NCBI GenBank assembly: GCA_905479565.1
Contig: CAJQMY010000002.1
Span: forward strand, 1-42,230
DNA length: 42,230 nucleotides
Source: an uncultured Candidatus Nitrosopumilus sp.
GTDB taxonomy: Archaea > Thermoproteota > Nitrososphaeria > Nitrososphaerales > Nitrosopumilaceae
Direction of reading: 5' to 3'
This document shows positions 16,601-24,825 of this stretch, piece after piece. Made by a program: the position numbers and the translations under genes. Numbering within the stretch: position 1 is the stretch's first letter; each line of letters opens with the position of its first letter. The notes beneath the pieces were generated by a model. It searched no databases. It saw nothing but the letters and a program-made list of their open reading frames with translations, and had not been told where the DNA came from.

Positions 16601-17464
16601 TGGGATTCCAGAAACTTCGTTATCAAAGTATGTCGTGGAATGATATTGTAACAAATCAACCAAGTCTTGAACAATTAATGGTGGAGTTCCGGCTTCTTTA
16701 CTTTCCTTCAGTCTTTGATTAACTCTGATGATATCTACCATTTTGTGTGTTAGATCATCTTCAGATCTGATTCCGGTTTCAAGAATAATTGAAGGCCTAA
16801 CAGTTACTGGCGGAACAGGTAACGCTTGTAGAATAAACCATTCAGGTCTAGCAGTAATTGGATCATAAGATAATAACTCTAAATCTTCATCAATAATTTG
16901 TGAAAATCTTTCTCTAATTGTAATTGGCAATAATCTGTGTTCGCCAATTTCAGTTTTCTCTACAAAGATTGTAGGTTTTGTAAAAACTAATTCATATTGG
17001 GTTTTTCCACAATGAGGACATTCTTTTGCTTTTTTTGCTTTTTCAATAATTTGTTCTGGAATTCGTTTTTGTGAGATTACAGTATAAGCTGCATGTTTGT
17101 CTTTAATTTTTTGAAATGCATCAAGATCTTCTTTAGGTACTTTAAGTCGTGCACATGAACGACATGTTGATTGTAATAATTTGTAAATATTATCAATAAA
17201 TGCAATGTGTAAAATTGGTTCTGCAAGTTCAATATGTCCAAAGTGTCCAGGACATCTTGCAGCAGTGTTTCCACATGTAAGACATTTTTGTCCAGGCTCA
17301 AGAGTTCCAAGTCTACCATCCATAAGACCTCCTTGCACAGGCATCCCATCTTCATCATATGTTTCAGGAGCAGTAATTTCTGCTACAGAATATTTTCTAA
17401 TTTCAGTCGGAGACCATACTGAAAATCGAATTCCATCAATTGCTTTAATTGCTTGAACAGACAT
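13661..17464 (-). CDS. rpoA: DNA-directed RNA polymerase subunit A (A' and A'' in one chain)
   Basis: 1267 residues, the full length of A' plus A''. Most other archaea split this subunit into rpoA1 and rpoA2; one unsplit chain is typical of Thaumarchaeota. The N-terminal zinc site is CLTCGNTAARCPGHFGH (about 59-75), followed by CPHCGKTQYELV. The catalytic Mg-binding loop NADFDGDEMN is near residue 460. The bridge helix/trigger loop region includes GEPGTQMTLRTFHFAG near 965. The A'' part ends with GSGTVDLYMQVSKK. Its start codon overlaps the rpoB stop by one base. Confidence 0.97.
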   Translation of the reverse strand: MSVQAIKAIDGIRFSVWSPTEIRKYSVAEITAPETYDEDGMPVQGGLMDGRLGTLEPGQKCLTCGNTAARCPGHFGHIELAEPILHIAFIDNIYKLLQSTCRSCARLKVPKEDLDAFQKIKDKHAAYTVISQKRIPEQIIEKAKKAKECPHCGKTQYELVFTKPTIFVEKTEIGEHRLLPITIRERFSQIIDEDLELLSYDPITARPEWFILQALPVPPVTVRPSIILETGIRSEDDLTHKMVDIIRVNQRLKESKEAGTPPLIVQDLVDLLQYHSTTYFDNEVSGIPQAHHRSGRPLKTLTQRLKGKEGRFRGSLSGKRVDFSSRTVISPDPNLDLSEVGVPEQVAMKLTIPEIVTEWNINRMKKLVINGPEKHPGVNYIVRPDGVKIRLDFVEDRSTIAETLEVGYLIERHLSDGDIVMFNRQPSLHQMSIMAHYVRVLPGKTFRLHPSVCPPYNADFDGDEMNLHVPQSEEARAEAILLMRVQDQLISPRYGGPIIGALRDFVTGAYLLTKDDTTLSIQEFSNYAMLGGYVGALPKPGTKTKDGPAYTGKQLFSLFLPKDFNYVLTSKWSKGTKGPEKDVVIKNGELISGVIDKTSIGAEEPESVLHRITKDYGNAAGKTFLNSILIMVKQFITHYGFSYGYGDLEVPEKNVQQILDDIQVTYDTVSDLTDQYEKGTLKLTRGMKAEEALEAYIVNELGKAREKAGATANNSLDDGNAGKIMATTGARGSALNVGQMAGALGQQSRRGNRMNDGYSNRALTHYQEHDSNPDAHGFVKSNYRTGLTALEFFFHAMGGREGLVDTAVRTQQSGYMQRRLINALEHIRLEYDGTVRDPHGHIVQFLYGEDGIDVQKSDHGEAFNASRLAESQTITDSGKKATKDEIDILAKKYTKTFNPRLISLVTDALQKSNLSKDGVEAVCKKGLSLYNKAKVEPGQAVGIVTAQSIGEPGTQMTLRTFHFAGIKERNVTLGLPRLIELVDARKKPVTPTMDIYLDKESKKSREKAIEVARNVLQTNVSALVADTETDYSTNIKLIMSTNRLNERGCSMAEVEAALSSNKKFKMEITGELITLNLVDESDTATAIAIRNKVLKTIVKGVPDVERVTLVQKDEEWVIQTTGSNIAKVLEVKGIDKKNVRTNNVFEIAGTLGIEAARNSLIDELNHTLGDQGLEVDNRYIMLVSDLMCSRGYMQQIGRHGIAGTKDSVLARAAFEITVPTIARAALGGEIEQLKGITENVIVGSNIPIGSGTVDLYMQVSKKNKKTE

Positions 17465-20400
17465 TAAATTTTCTCCTTAATCAGTAATCGTGGCGCAACA
17501 TTAAGACTTTGCATTTCTTGCAATAATAATTTGAATGCATAAGCTACAGAAACAGAAGATACCTTGGCTTTATCACCACAAACTCTGCATACGTACTTTC
17601 TTTGTTTAACATCATGATATGCAACTAAACCACATCTTTCACATACAAAGATATCAGATTTGTCAGATTCATCTAACAATCTATCTTTAAGAATCATTGA
17701 AGCACCATAAGCAATTAAACAATCTCTCTCCATTTCACCAAACCTTAATCCACCACCTCTTGCTCTTCCTTCAGTTGGTTGTTTGGTTAACATCTGAACT
17801 TGTCCACGAGCTCTTGCATGAATTTTATCTGCAACCATGTGGTGTAATTTTTGATAATATACAACACCAATGAAAACATCCACTGGGAATGGTTTCCCAG
17901 TTCTACCATCATACATTGTTTCTTTACCAGAATATTCAAAACCGTGGCTATCCATTACTTCTTTAACTTCAGGCATTTTTTCTCCCACAAATGCAGAACC
18001 ATCAAATCTTTTTCCACGTAATGCAGCTGCCTTACCACAAATAGATTCCATCATCATTCCAACTGTCATTCTTGAAGGGAATGCGTGAGGATTAATCAAA
18101 ACATCAGGGGACATTCCATTTGCAGTGTATGGCAAATCTTCTGCTTTAGCTAAAATTCCAAGTACACCTTTTTGTCCATGTCGAGATGCAAATTTATCAC
18201 CAATTTCAGGAATTCTCATATCTCTTGCCCTAATTTTATACATTTTCCCTCCTTCATTAGATTGAGTCATAACTACAGTGTCAATTACCCCAGCTTCAGA
18301 AGGCCTTACACCAATTGATGTATCTCGTCTGTACGGACCAGAAGATTCGAATTCCCTATACTCTTCCATAAATCTTGGAGGGCTGGTTTTTCCAATCAAA
18401 ATATCTCCACCTTTAACTGGGGATTCAGATGCAACCACACCGTCATCTTCAAGTAATCTATAAGCGCGTTCACCTTTGTAACCTCTAATGTTATCTTCAG
18501 CATTAGGAATTTCAAAGCTATCACGCATTCCACCAGGGTATTGTTTTGCTTCAGCATCATAAATTCTAAAGAAGAAAGTTCTACCTAAACCTCTGTCAAC
18601 TGATGATTGGCTCAATACAATAGCGTCTTCAATGTTGTAACCATCAAATGGCAATACTGCAACAACACAATTTTGACCGGCAGGTCTATCTTCCAATCCC
18701 AAAAGTTTCATTGCTTTTGTATTAACAATTGGAACTTGAGGGTATAACATTAGGTGTTGCCTAACATAGGTACTTGTATTCATCATAGGTGTTGAAAAGC
18801 CTAAACTTTGTTTTGCCATTGCAGATTCGTAGGTATTTCTTGGAGATTGATTATGTTCAGGATATGGAATGATAGAAGCTCCTGCGCCCAGTATTGATGG
18901 TGGAAATACTTCCAAATGAGTATGTTTCTTTGTATCTTTTTCGTCTAAAGTGACATAGCAATTTTCTTCTTCATTTGCATCAATTACTTCCAAAATTCCC
19001 ATTCTCAGAAGATCAGTCCACGAAAGAAGTTTCTTTGAAATTTTATCTAATAACTCAGAAGTTAGTAGCGATTTATTATCTTTGATAATAATTAATGGAC
19101 GTAATACTCTACCTGCATTGCAATTAACATACAATCTTTTTGTTGATCCTTCAATTTCAGATTTATGGAAAGAGACCCCAACATGTGGATGAATCTTTGA
19201 GTTTCTTCTTAAATCTCTAAGAGATTGTGCTAAATCACCACCATCTTTGTAATAACCAATCAATCTACCATCTACGAATATTCTAGTTCCATCTTTTTTC
19301 AAATCTTCTTTTGCATCAAAGAAATGAACAGTGCCAAGATCATAGAGTTTTTCTACAATTTCCTCAGAGGGTACGTTTACTGAAATAATTCCAGACAATG
19401 CTAAATTTTTAACCAAACCACAGTTTGAGCCCTCAGGAGTTTCACTAGGACAAATTCTTCCAAAATGAGTCGCATGCAAATCTCTTGCTTCAAAGTTTGG
19501 TTGAGTTCTACTTAATGGTGATTGAATTCTTCTAAGATGGCTAATTGTTGAAAGGTAATTTGTCCTATCAAGTAATTGAGTAACACCAACTCGACCTCGC
19601 CCCCAATTTCCTGTTGCAATTGCATTGTTTAATTTATCAGTGATAATTCCTGGACGTATTGCTGCAGCAACTGCATTAATTCCACGTTTTTGACCAGAAC
19701 GTTCAAGTTGATATTTCATATCTCTAACTAAATTTCTAAACGCAGTTCTAAACAAATCTGCCAACATTTGTCCTGCAAATTTAATTACTTTATTTCCGTA
19801 ATGATCTTTATCATCAGGAGTAATCCAACCAAGTTTTAACTCCAATAATTTGCAAGCTGCTTCACCCAAAAATTGAGCTTTTTCTTTTCTATTTTCTATA
19901 TGTTTACCCAAGTGCGGTAAAAGCCCCCAATCAAGTAATGTTTCAGCACGTTTAATTTGAAATTCCTCTAACATTCCAGGTGCGATTCTTTTACTGATAT
20001 AAACAATAGCATCTTTTGATGTTGGAACATCTCCTGCTTTCTCAAAAGAGCCTTCTAATTCATCTTGAATATCATCAACCAACGAAACTACAGATGCGAT
20101 TTCTCTGTCAGACTCCAATCCAAGAGATCTCATCAATGTAACAACTGGGATGTCAACAGGTGACCCAGGAATTCTGGCAACAATTAATCCGTCATTTTTC
20201 ATGACAAGTTCTAGTTTTGCACGATAGCCAACAATTGAAGAATAAACTTTAGCTTTGAAAACAATATTACCACCGACAGTTTCTCTATCAACAATTATTT
20301 TATTGTAAGAAAGATCCTCTAATCCAACAATTACACGTTCTGAACCATTGATGATAAAATAACCACCAGGATCCTGAGGATCTTCACCATGTTCAATTAA

Positions 20401-20811
20401 TTTTTGGGAAGAAAAATTATGTAAAATACATGCATTTGATTTCGCCATTACTGGTACGTCTCCAATATGTACAAATCTAGATTCTAAAATTCGTCCATCT
20501 TCTAGAACACTAGCCTCCATCATAACAGGTGCAGAATAAGAAACATTTCTCAGTCTTGCTTCAGCTGGAGTAATATGTGTGATAGAACCATCAAGCTCCA
20601 TCATTCTTGGTTGTTGAAGTTTAACTTTGCCTAATTGAATTTTGTAAGGATATTCTGCATTTTCAATATCAATTTGCCCAACTTCATTTATTATACTTTG
20701 AAATCCTCTGTCCAAAAATTCATCAAACGAGTTTAGATGTTGACGAGCAATACCTTCACGTTTCAAGATATCTTGAATTACTGGCCATCGTTTAGTTGAA
20801 TGGTCTACCAT
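17464..20811 (-). CDS. rpoB: DNA-directed RNA polymerase subunit B
   Basis: 1115 residues, one unsplit subunit. Seen: RIQSPLSRTQPNFEARDLHA and HFGRICPSETPEGSNCGLV (fork loop region, about 430-460); GFSTPMMNTSTYVRQHLMLY; the hybrid-binding GYNIEDAIVLSQSSVDRG; KFASRHGQKGVLG; the clamp RARGQVQMLTKQPTEGRARGG; and a C-terminal zinc site CERCGLVAYHD ... CRVCGDKA. It follows rpoH immediately (stop TAG of rpoH adjoins the ATG) and overlaps rpoA by one base. Confidence 0.98.
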   Translation of the reverse strand: MVDHSTKRWPVIQDILKREGIARQHLNSFDEFLDRGFQSIINEVGQIDIENAEYPYKIQLGKVKLQQPRMMELDGSITHITPAEARLRNVSYSAPVMMEASVLEDGRILESRFVHIGDVPVMAKSNACILHNFSSQKLIEHGEDPQDPGGYFIINGSERVIVGLEDLSYNKIIVDRETVGGNIVFKAKVYSSIVGYRAKLELVMKNDGLIVARIPGSPVDIPVVTLMRSLGLESDREIASVVSLVDDIQDELEGSFEKAGDVPTSKDAIVYISKRIAPGMLEEFQIKRAETLLDWGLLPHLGKHIENRKEKAQFLGEAACKLLELKLGWITPDDKDHYGNKVIKFAGQMLADLFRTAFRNLVRDMKYQLERSGQKRGINAVAAAIRPGIITDKLNNAIATGNWGRGRVGVTQLLDRTNYLSTISHLRRIQSPLSRTQPNFEARDLHATHFGRICPSETPEGSNCGLVKNLALSGIISVNVPSEEIVEKLYDLGTVHFFDAKEDLKKDGTRIFVDGRLIGYYKDGGDLAQSLRDLRRNSKIHPHVGVSFHKSEIEGSTKRLYVNCNAGRVLRPLIIIKDNKSLLTSELLDKISKKLLSWTDLLRMGILEVIDANEEENCYVTLDEKDTKKHTHLEVFPPSILGAGASIIPYPEHNQSPRNTYESAMAKQSLGFSTPMMNTSTYVRQHLMLYPQVPIVNTKAMKLLGLEDRPAGQNCVVAVLPFDGYNIEDAIVLSQSSVDRGLGRTFFFRIYDAEAKQYPGGMRDSFEIPNAEDNIRGYKGERAYRLLEDDGVVASESPVKGGDILIGKTSPPRFMEEYREFESSGPYRRDTSIGVRPSEAGVIDTVVMTQSNEGGKMYKIRARDMRIPEIGDKFASRHGQKGVLGILAKAEDLPYTANGMSPDVLINPHAFPSRMTVGMMMESICGKAAALRGKRFDGSAFVGEKMPEVKEVMDSHGFEYSGKETMYDGRTGKPFPVDVFIGVVYYQKLHHMVADKIHARARGQVQMLTKQPTEGRARGGGLRFGEMERDCLIAYGASMILKDRLLDESDKSDIFVCERCGLVAYHDVKQRKYVCRVCGDKAKVSSVSVAYAFKLLLQEMQSLNVAPRLLIKEKI

Positions 20812-21063
20812 TTAGATTTCCACCACATATCGATAATAGAGACTTTCACCAGCTGTTGGACTTTTTCGAGTAATTTTTATCATATCTCCTGGTTTTACAC
20901 CAAGTCCTAAAATTGCAGGATCGTTTGTAAATATTAATGGTAATTCGGTTGGTTTACAATTGTATTTTTTTAAAACTTCTTCAGCTTCTTGTTTAGTAAT
21001 AATTTCATGTTTTGGAACGTAAACATGATCAGGTACTAGTACTTGGTTTTTCTTAGTTGCCAT
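20812..21063 (-). CDS. rpoH: DNA-directed RNA polymerase subunit H
   Basis: 83 residues, matching archaeal RpoH, the C-terminal domain of eukaryal Rpb5. Seen: VPDHVYVPKHEIITKQEAEEV (family VPKHxxL-like), the LPLIFTNDPAILGLGVKPGD segment (family P-x-I-x-x-x-D-P-v), and the terminal KITRKSPTAGESLYYRYV. First gene of the rpoH-rpoB-rpoA-LSm operon. Confidence 0.97.
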   Translation of the reverse strand: MATKKNQVLVPDHVYVPKHEIITKQEAEEVLKKYNCKPTELPLIFTNDPAILGLGVKPGDMIKITRKSPTAGESLYYRYVVEI

Positions 21064-21138
21064 TTAGAATACCCCACATCGAACATAACATGTAACACTA
21101 ATGAAAACACACAAACTGTCAAAAATTCACGCTCGGGT

Positions 21139-21150
21139 TAATATATATGT
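21139..21150 (-). promoter_or_regulatory. TATA box of the rpoH operon
   Basis: Minus strand ACATATATATTAACC is a strong TATA element (core 21139-21150). A start about 25 bases downstream would give a leader of roughly 55 bases before the rpoH ATG at 21063. Confidence 0.55.
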
Positions 21151-21209
21151 AATTTGAAACTGGGTGGAAAAGAGTCTTTTTCTATTTAGTCAACAAATTT
21201 TTTCACAAC

Positions 21210-21218
21210 CTTAAATAG
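21210..21218 (+). promoter_or_regulatory. TATA box of the first PEFG-CTERM gene
   Basis: CTTAAATAG is centred 27 bases before ATG 21241. This is the spacing expected of a leaderless archaeal transcript. Confidence 0.55.
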
Positions 21219-21240
21219 TCCAGATCTGAGCGTAAAAATA

Positions 21241-22071
21241 ATGAAAGCCCATCTATCGGTGTTTGCCTTAACTGCAATTTTGGTTGCAAGTATTGGTATA
21301 ACACCAGCATTTGGACAACAAAGCTCAATCGTTGTTACTACAGACAAATCTTCCTATTCAGAAGGTGAAACAATTCTAGTAACAGGTGAAGTGAGAGATC
21401 TGTATTCAGGAACTCCAGTTAGTATAATCATCAAGGCCCCTAATGGAAATATTGTAAGAGTTGCACAAGAGACAGTAGGTGCAGACAAAAAATTCAGTAT
21501 GGAACATACAGCCGGTGGAGGATTAATGAAAACAGAAGGAATCTATTTGATTACAGTAACATATGGAACTGTGAATCGAACAACAGAAACATCATTTGAA
21601 TTTGGAGGTTCTACAATTATTCCAACTAAAGAGCCATCCACAGTAACTGATACTACAGTTTCAGTTCAAGGTTCCAATGATTTAATAGGATATGAAATTA
21701 CAGGTGGAAAACTATTAGGCATTTCACCTGATGTGGAAGCAAATTCACTAATCATATCTATTGATGCCACAAGCAATGGTTCACTCACACTCACAATCCC
21801 TAGATCAGTATTAGATGCAACAATTAATGGTGGAGATGACGACTTTTTCGTCTTAATTGATGGAGAAGAAGTAGAGTTTGATGAAACAACAACATCAACA
21901 GACAGAACACTTACCATAGCATTTCCAGTAGGAGCTGAAGAGATTGAAATAATCGGTACCTTTGTAGTCCCAGAATTTGGTACAATCGCAGCTATGATTC
22001 TAGCAGTAGCAATTATCTCAATAATTGCAGTTTCTGCAAAATCAAGACTTAGTATTATACCAAGATACTAA
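21241..22071 (+). CDS. PEFG-CTERM secreted surface protein 1
   Basis: 276 residues. A signal peptide (residues 1-25, ending AFGQQ) is followed by a beta-sandwich domain (about 28-120) with the motif TDKSSYSEGETILVTGEV ... IIKAPNGNIV ... EGIYLITVTYG. A second beta domain (about 145-240) contains ISIDATSNGSLTLTIPR and FFVLIDGEEVEF. The tail is VPEFGTIAAMILAVAIISII followed by basic residues. This matches the PEFG-CTERM signal, which in Thaumarchaeota is thought to be processed and lipid-anchored by a dedicated archaeosortase. That enzyme is not in this window. The gene heads a tandem array of four such genes. Its last about 100 bases differ from gene 2 by only two bases. Confidence 0.85.
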   Translation: MKAHLSVFALTAILVASIGITPAFGQQSSIVVTTDKSSYSEGETILVTGEVRDLYSGTPVSIIIKAPNGNIVRVAQETVGADKKFSMEHTAGGGLMKTEGIYLITVTYGTVNRTTETSFEFGGSTIIPTKEPSTVTDTTVSVQGSNDLIGYEITGGKLLGISPDVEANSLIISIDATSNGSLTLTIPRSVLDATINGGDDDFFVLIDGEEVEFDETTTSTDRTLTIAFPVGAEEIEIIGTFVVPEFGTIAAMILAVAIISIIAVSAKSRLSIIPRY

Positions 22072-22073
22072 AT
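21969..22073 (+). repeat. PEFG-CTERM 3'-end repeat, copy 1
   Basis: Starting at CCAGAATTTGG, this stretch matches copies 2 and 3 over the coding tail and stop, with two differences seen (ACTTAGT here, ACTCAGC in the others). With copy 3 it also shares the preceding ATTGAAATAATCGGTACC. Near-identity at the DNA level far exceeds that of the protein bodies. Confidence 0.85.
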
Positions 22074-22087
22074 TTCATCTTTTTTCT

Positions 22088-22109
22088 ATTTTTAAATATA
22101 CATAAATAG
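22088..22109 (+). repeat. 22-base promoter repeat, copy 1
   Basis: This 22-base stretch, containing the TATA element TTTAAATATA, is identical to 23015-23036. Each copy lies 38 bases (TATA centre to ATG) before a PEFG-CTERM start, 22133 and 23060. The match shows that promoter and tail have been copied together. Confidence 0.85.
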
Positions 22110-22132
22110 CAATAATGCTGGATGAAATTAGG

Positions 22133-22993
22133 ATGAATTTTAGACGTTCTACAACATCAATGGCAATCGCTCTCATGGCATTGTCATTAGTTTCAATGAC
22201 TTCAATTCAACAAGATGCTTTTGCACAACAAAGTCAAGGGATGTCTATCATGGCAACAGCCGATAAAGGCTCAGATACAATCACTGTAATAGGCGAAACA
22301 GTTTCAAGTCTTACAGATGTCACATTTAGAGTAACATCTCCGAATATGAGTGTCGTATCTGTTGATCAAATTTCACCAGATAGTAATGGTAAATTTGTAA
22401 AAGAATTCAAAGTCGGACCAACATGGACTGAGGATGGACTTTATAAAATTACAGTAATGCAAGGTATAGGAAATAATTCATTATACACACTAAATGTTCT
22501 TGTTGAAGTAGTAAATGGCATGACTGAAAGAACTTCCATAACAGAATCTAACATGGAAGGAGTTTTCACATTGCCTCAAAACAATGCTGCAACAGATGCA
22601 GGACTCATACTTGATGCAATTATGATCGAAAATGGTTCTACAATGTTTGAAGTCACAGGATTGACGGATAGAGTAAGTCAAGATATCACAGTAACCGTAA
22701 CAGCACCAAACGGAAATGTGGTAACAGTTGATCAAATATCACCAATGCTTAGTGGAGAATTCGCTGCTAAAATTGCAGTAGGAGGATCATTATGGAAACA
22801 AGATGGTTTTTACACTGTAACTGTACAACAATTTGATGATCCAAAATATACTGTTTCAACTGAAGTAGACATATTGGACGGAGTTGTAGTACCAGAATTT
22901 GGTACAATCGCAGCTATGATTCTAGCAGTAGCAATTATCTCAATAATTGCAGTTTCTGCAAAATCAAGACTCAGCATTATACCAAGATACTAA
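22133..22993 (+). CDS. PEFG-CTERM secreted surface protein 2
   Basis: 286 residues from ATG 22133; an upstream in-frame ATG at 22115 adds six residues. I chose 22133 because it gives a clean basic-hydrophobic signal peptide (MNFRRSTTSMAIALMALS). It also places the start 38 bases from the TATA centre, exactly as in gene 3; a transcript would probably begin after 22115. Two beta-sandwich repeats follow (about 40-125 and 155-250): TVIGETVSSLTDVTFRV ... SPNMSVVSVDQISPDSNGK and VTVTAPNGNVVTVDQISP. The tail VVPEFGTIAAMILAVAIIS is the PEFG-CTERM anchor. The function is unknown, probably cell-surface structural or adhesive. Confidence 0.85.
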   Translation: MNFRRSTTSMAIALMALSLVSMTSIQQDAFAQQSQGMSIMATADKGSDTITVIGETVSSLTDVTFRVTSPNMSVVSVDQISPDSNGKFVKEFKVGPTWTEDGLYKITVMQGIGNNSLYTLNVLVEVVNGMTERTSITESNMEGVFTLPQNNAATDAGLILDAIMIENGSTMFEVTGLTDRVSQDITVTVTAPNGNVVTVDQISPMLSGEFAAKIAVGGSLWKQDGFYTVTVQQFDDPKYTVSTEVDILDGVVVPEFGTIAAMILAVAIISIIAVSAKSRLSIIPRY

Positions 22994-23012
22994 AAGTCAC
23001 ACAATTTTTTTC
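22892..23012 (+). repeat. PEFG-CTERM 3'-end repeat, copy 2
   Basis: 121 bases, identical to 23846-23966. The match begins at CCAGAATTTGG in the coding tail, crosses the stop codon and continues about 20 bases into the intergenic sequence (AAAGTCACACAA plus a T7 run). Confidence 0.9.
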
Positions 23013-23014
23013 TC

Positions 23015-23036
23015 ATTTTTAAATATACATAAATAG
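23015..23036 (+). repeat. 22-base promoter repeat, copy 2
   Basis: Identical to 22088-22109, including the TATA element. It provides the promoter of the third PEFG-CTERM gene, 38 bases (TATA centre to ATG) upstream of 23060. Confidence 0.85.
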
Positions 23037-23059
23037 AGACAGGTACAAATCGCAACAAG

Positions 23060-23947
23060 ATGTACAACCGTACGACATTCGCGTTACTAGCCTTAATAAC
23101 TGCAGTCGGTACTTTAACTATGTCATCAGCATATGCAGCAGAAATTCCTGAAGCATGTGTAGGGTGTTCCATGGAGGATGCAAGAGTAACAGCAAAACAA
23201 AGTTTACTTGATGCAACCCCGGTATCTGTTTGGACAGACAAAACAGATTATGGTCATAATGACATTATTATCGTAACAGGCCAAGTAGCAAACACATCCG
23301 GATTTCCAGTTACAATTACTGTGATTAGCCCTCTAAATTCCATCGTTACAGTTGATCAACTCGATGTAGCAGAAGATGGCAGTTTTGAGACAACACTAAG
23401 CACAGCAGGTGCAATATGGAAATACGACGGTACCTACACCATTAAAGCAAACTATGGCAGTGTTGAAAAAAGTAACAAAGCCAAAGTTGAACTAACTGGT
23501 GGAGTTGCATATACACAAATTTACAGTGCACCAACAAATGATAAGCAATGTGGTTCTAATGAACTATCTGCAAGTGGTCAATGCATACCATTTAGCATTT
23601 CAGGTGGAATGATAACTAGTGCAACCCTCAATACTAATGACAATTCAATTGTCATTAGCATCAATGCCGAAGATGACGGAACATTAACAGTATCACCATC
23701 AGCAACAATCCAAGAAGGTATCTTCATGGTACTAATTGATGGAGAAGAATGTAATGAACCTGAATGTGAAATTACTGGAAATAAAGTAACAGTAATGTTC
23801 CCAGCCGGCACTGAAACAATTGAAATAATCGGTACCCATGTGATTCCAGAATTTGGTACAATCGCAGCTATGATTCTAGCAGTAGCAATTATCTCAATAA
23901 TTGCAGTTTCTGCAAAATCAAGACTCAGCATTATACCAAGATACTAA
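23060..23947 (+). CDS. PEFG-CTERM secreted surface protein 3, with cysteines
   Basis: 295 residues. The signal peptide is residues 1-27 (ends SSAYAAE). Unlike its neighbours it carries cysteines: CVGC near residues 33-36, then CGS...GQC (about 162-171) and EECNEPEC (about 230-237), which could form disulfides or bind metal. A beta-sandwich domain (about 55-150) has the family pattern DKTDYGHNDIIIVTGQV ... SPLNSIVTVDQLD ... YDGTYTIKANYG. A second domain contains ISINAEDDGTLTVSPSA and FMVLIDGEE, as in gene 1. The tail is the PEFG-CTERM anchor, DNA-identical to gene 2. Confidence 0.85.
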   Translation: MYNRTTFALLALITAVGTLTMSSAYAAEIPEACVGCSMEDARVTAKQSLLDATPVSVWTDKTDYGHNDIIIVTGQVANTSGFPVTITVISPLNSIVTVDQLDVAEDGSFETTLSTAGAIWKYDGTYTIKANYGSVEKSNKAKVELTGGVAYTQIYSAPTNDKQCGSNELSASGQCIPFSISGGMITSATLNTNDNSIVISINAEDDGTLTVSPSATIQEGIFMVLIDGEECNEPECEITGNKVTVMFPAGTETIEIIGTHVIPEFGTIAAMILAVAIISIIAVSAKSRLSIIPRY

Positions 23948-23966
23948 AAGTCACACAATTTTTTTC
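23846..23966 (+). repeat. PEFG-CTERM 3'-end repeat, copy 3
   Basis: 121 bases identical to copy 2 at 22892-23012, spanning coding tail, stop and first intergenic bases. Confidence 0.9.
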
Positions 23967-24012
23967 ATTTTTTAATAGTAAAGGAAATATACAAATAAGT
24001 ATTGAAAACTTT

Positions 24013-24825
24013 GTGGGTTTGAGAATATTTTATGGCCTCATATTATTACTGATGATTTTTACTGGAACAGCTTTTGCTCAAGAACCTCCAATTTCTGTTC
24101 AAACAGATGATAATCACTATGATGAAGGAGATACCATCGTAATTTCAGGAAAAGTAGAAACTCCAATAGATGGGGTAAATGTTGTATTACAATTATTTTC
24201 AGAAGGCAACATGGTAGAAATTGCACAAATTATAGTTGCAAAAGATGGAAGTTATTCATACACAGTACTTGCAGAAGGTCCTCAGTGGAAAAAAACAGGC
24301 ACATATCTAGTAAAAGCGTCATATGAAGTTGGAGGAGGAACTGCAGTAGAATCTGAATTTTCTTATTCTCCAAAATCAGAAATAATTTTAACAACAACAA
24401 ATTTTGAAGTAGATGCAGGAAGTCATGGAACATTTGACGTAGAGTATACTATCAAAGGAGGCACTCTCAAAAACATGATGATAGACGCAGAAACATTTGC
24501 ATTAACAGCTCAAATAGATGCCACTGACGAAGGAATAATCACATTAGATCTACCAAGAGAGTTCATAGGAGCTGAAAAACAAAATGGTAAAGATGACACA
24601 TTCATAGTACTAATAGATGGAATTGAGATAAATCCAAAAGAAACATCATTAGTAGGTGGAGAATCCAGAGTAATATCAATTAATTTTTTACAAGGTGATT
24701 CAAATATAGAAATAATCGGAACCTACGTAATTCCAGAATTTGGAAATATTGTTATGGTGATACTGATCATGGGAATAATGATCACCATACTAATTTCAAG
24801 AAACAAATTAGGAATTACAATTTAA
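24013..24825 (+). CDS. PEFG-CTERM-like secreted surface protein 4, divergent
   Basis: 270 residues from GTG 24013 (TTG 24019 is an alternative). The signal peptide spans residues 1-23 (FTGTAFAQE). The beta-sandwich domain (about 25-120) has the family pattern TDDNHYDEGDTIVISGKV ... GTYLVKASYE. The second domain includes AQIDATDEGIITLDLPREF and FIVLIDGIEINP, matching genes 1 and 3. The tail VIPEFGNIVMVILIMGIMIT keeps PEFG but its hydrophobic segment differs from the other three, so it escaped the recent exchange. A degenerate form of the promoter repeat precedes it. It converges with, and overlaps by 4 bases, the cysteine desulfurase gene. Confidence 0.8.
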   Translation: MGLRIFYGLILLLMIFTGTAFAQEPPISVQTDDNHYDEGDTIVISGKVETPIDGVNVVLQLFSEGNMVEIAQIIVAKDGSYSYTVLAEGPQWKKTGTYLVKASYEVGGGTAVESEFSYSPKSEIILTTTNFEVDAGSHGTFDVEYTIKGGTLKNMMIDAETFALTAQIDATDEGIITLDLPREFIGAEKQNGKDDTFIVLIDGIEINPKETSLVGGESRVISINFLQGDSNIEIIGTYVIPEFGNIVMVILIMGIMITILISRNKLGITI

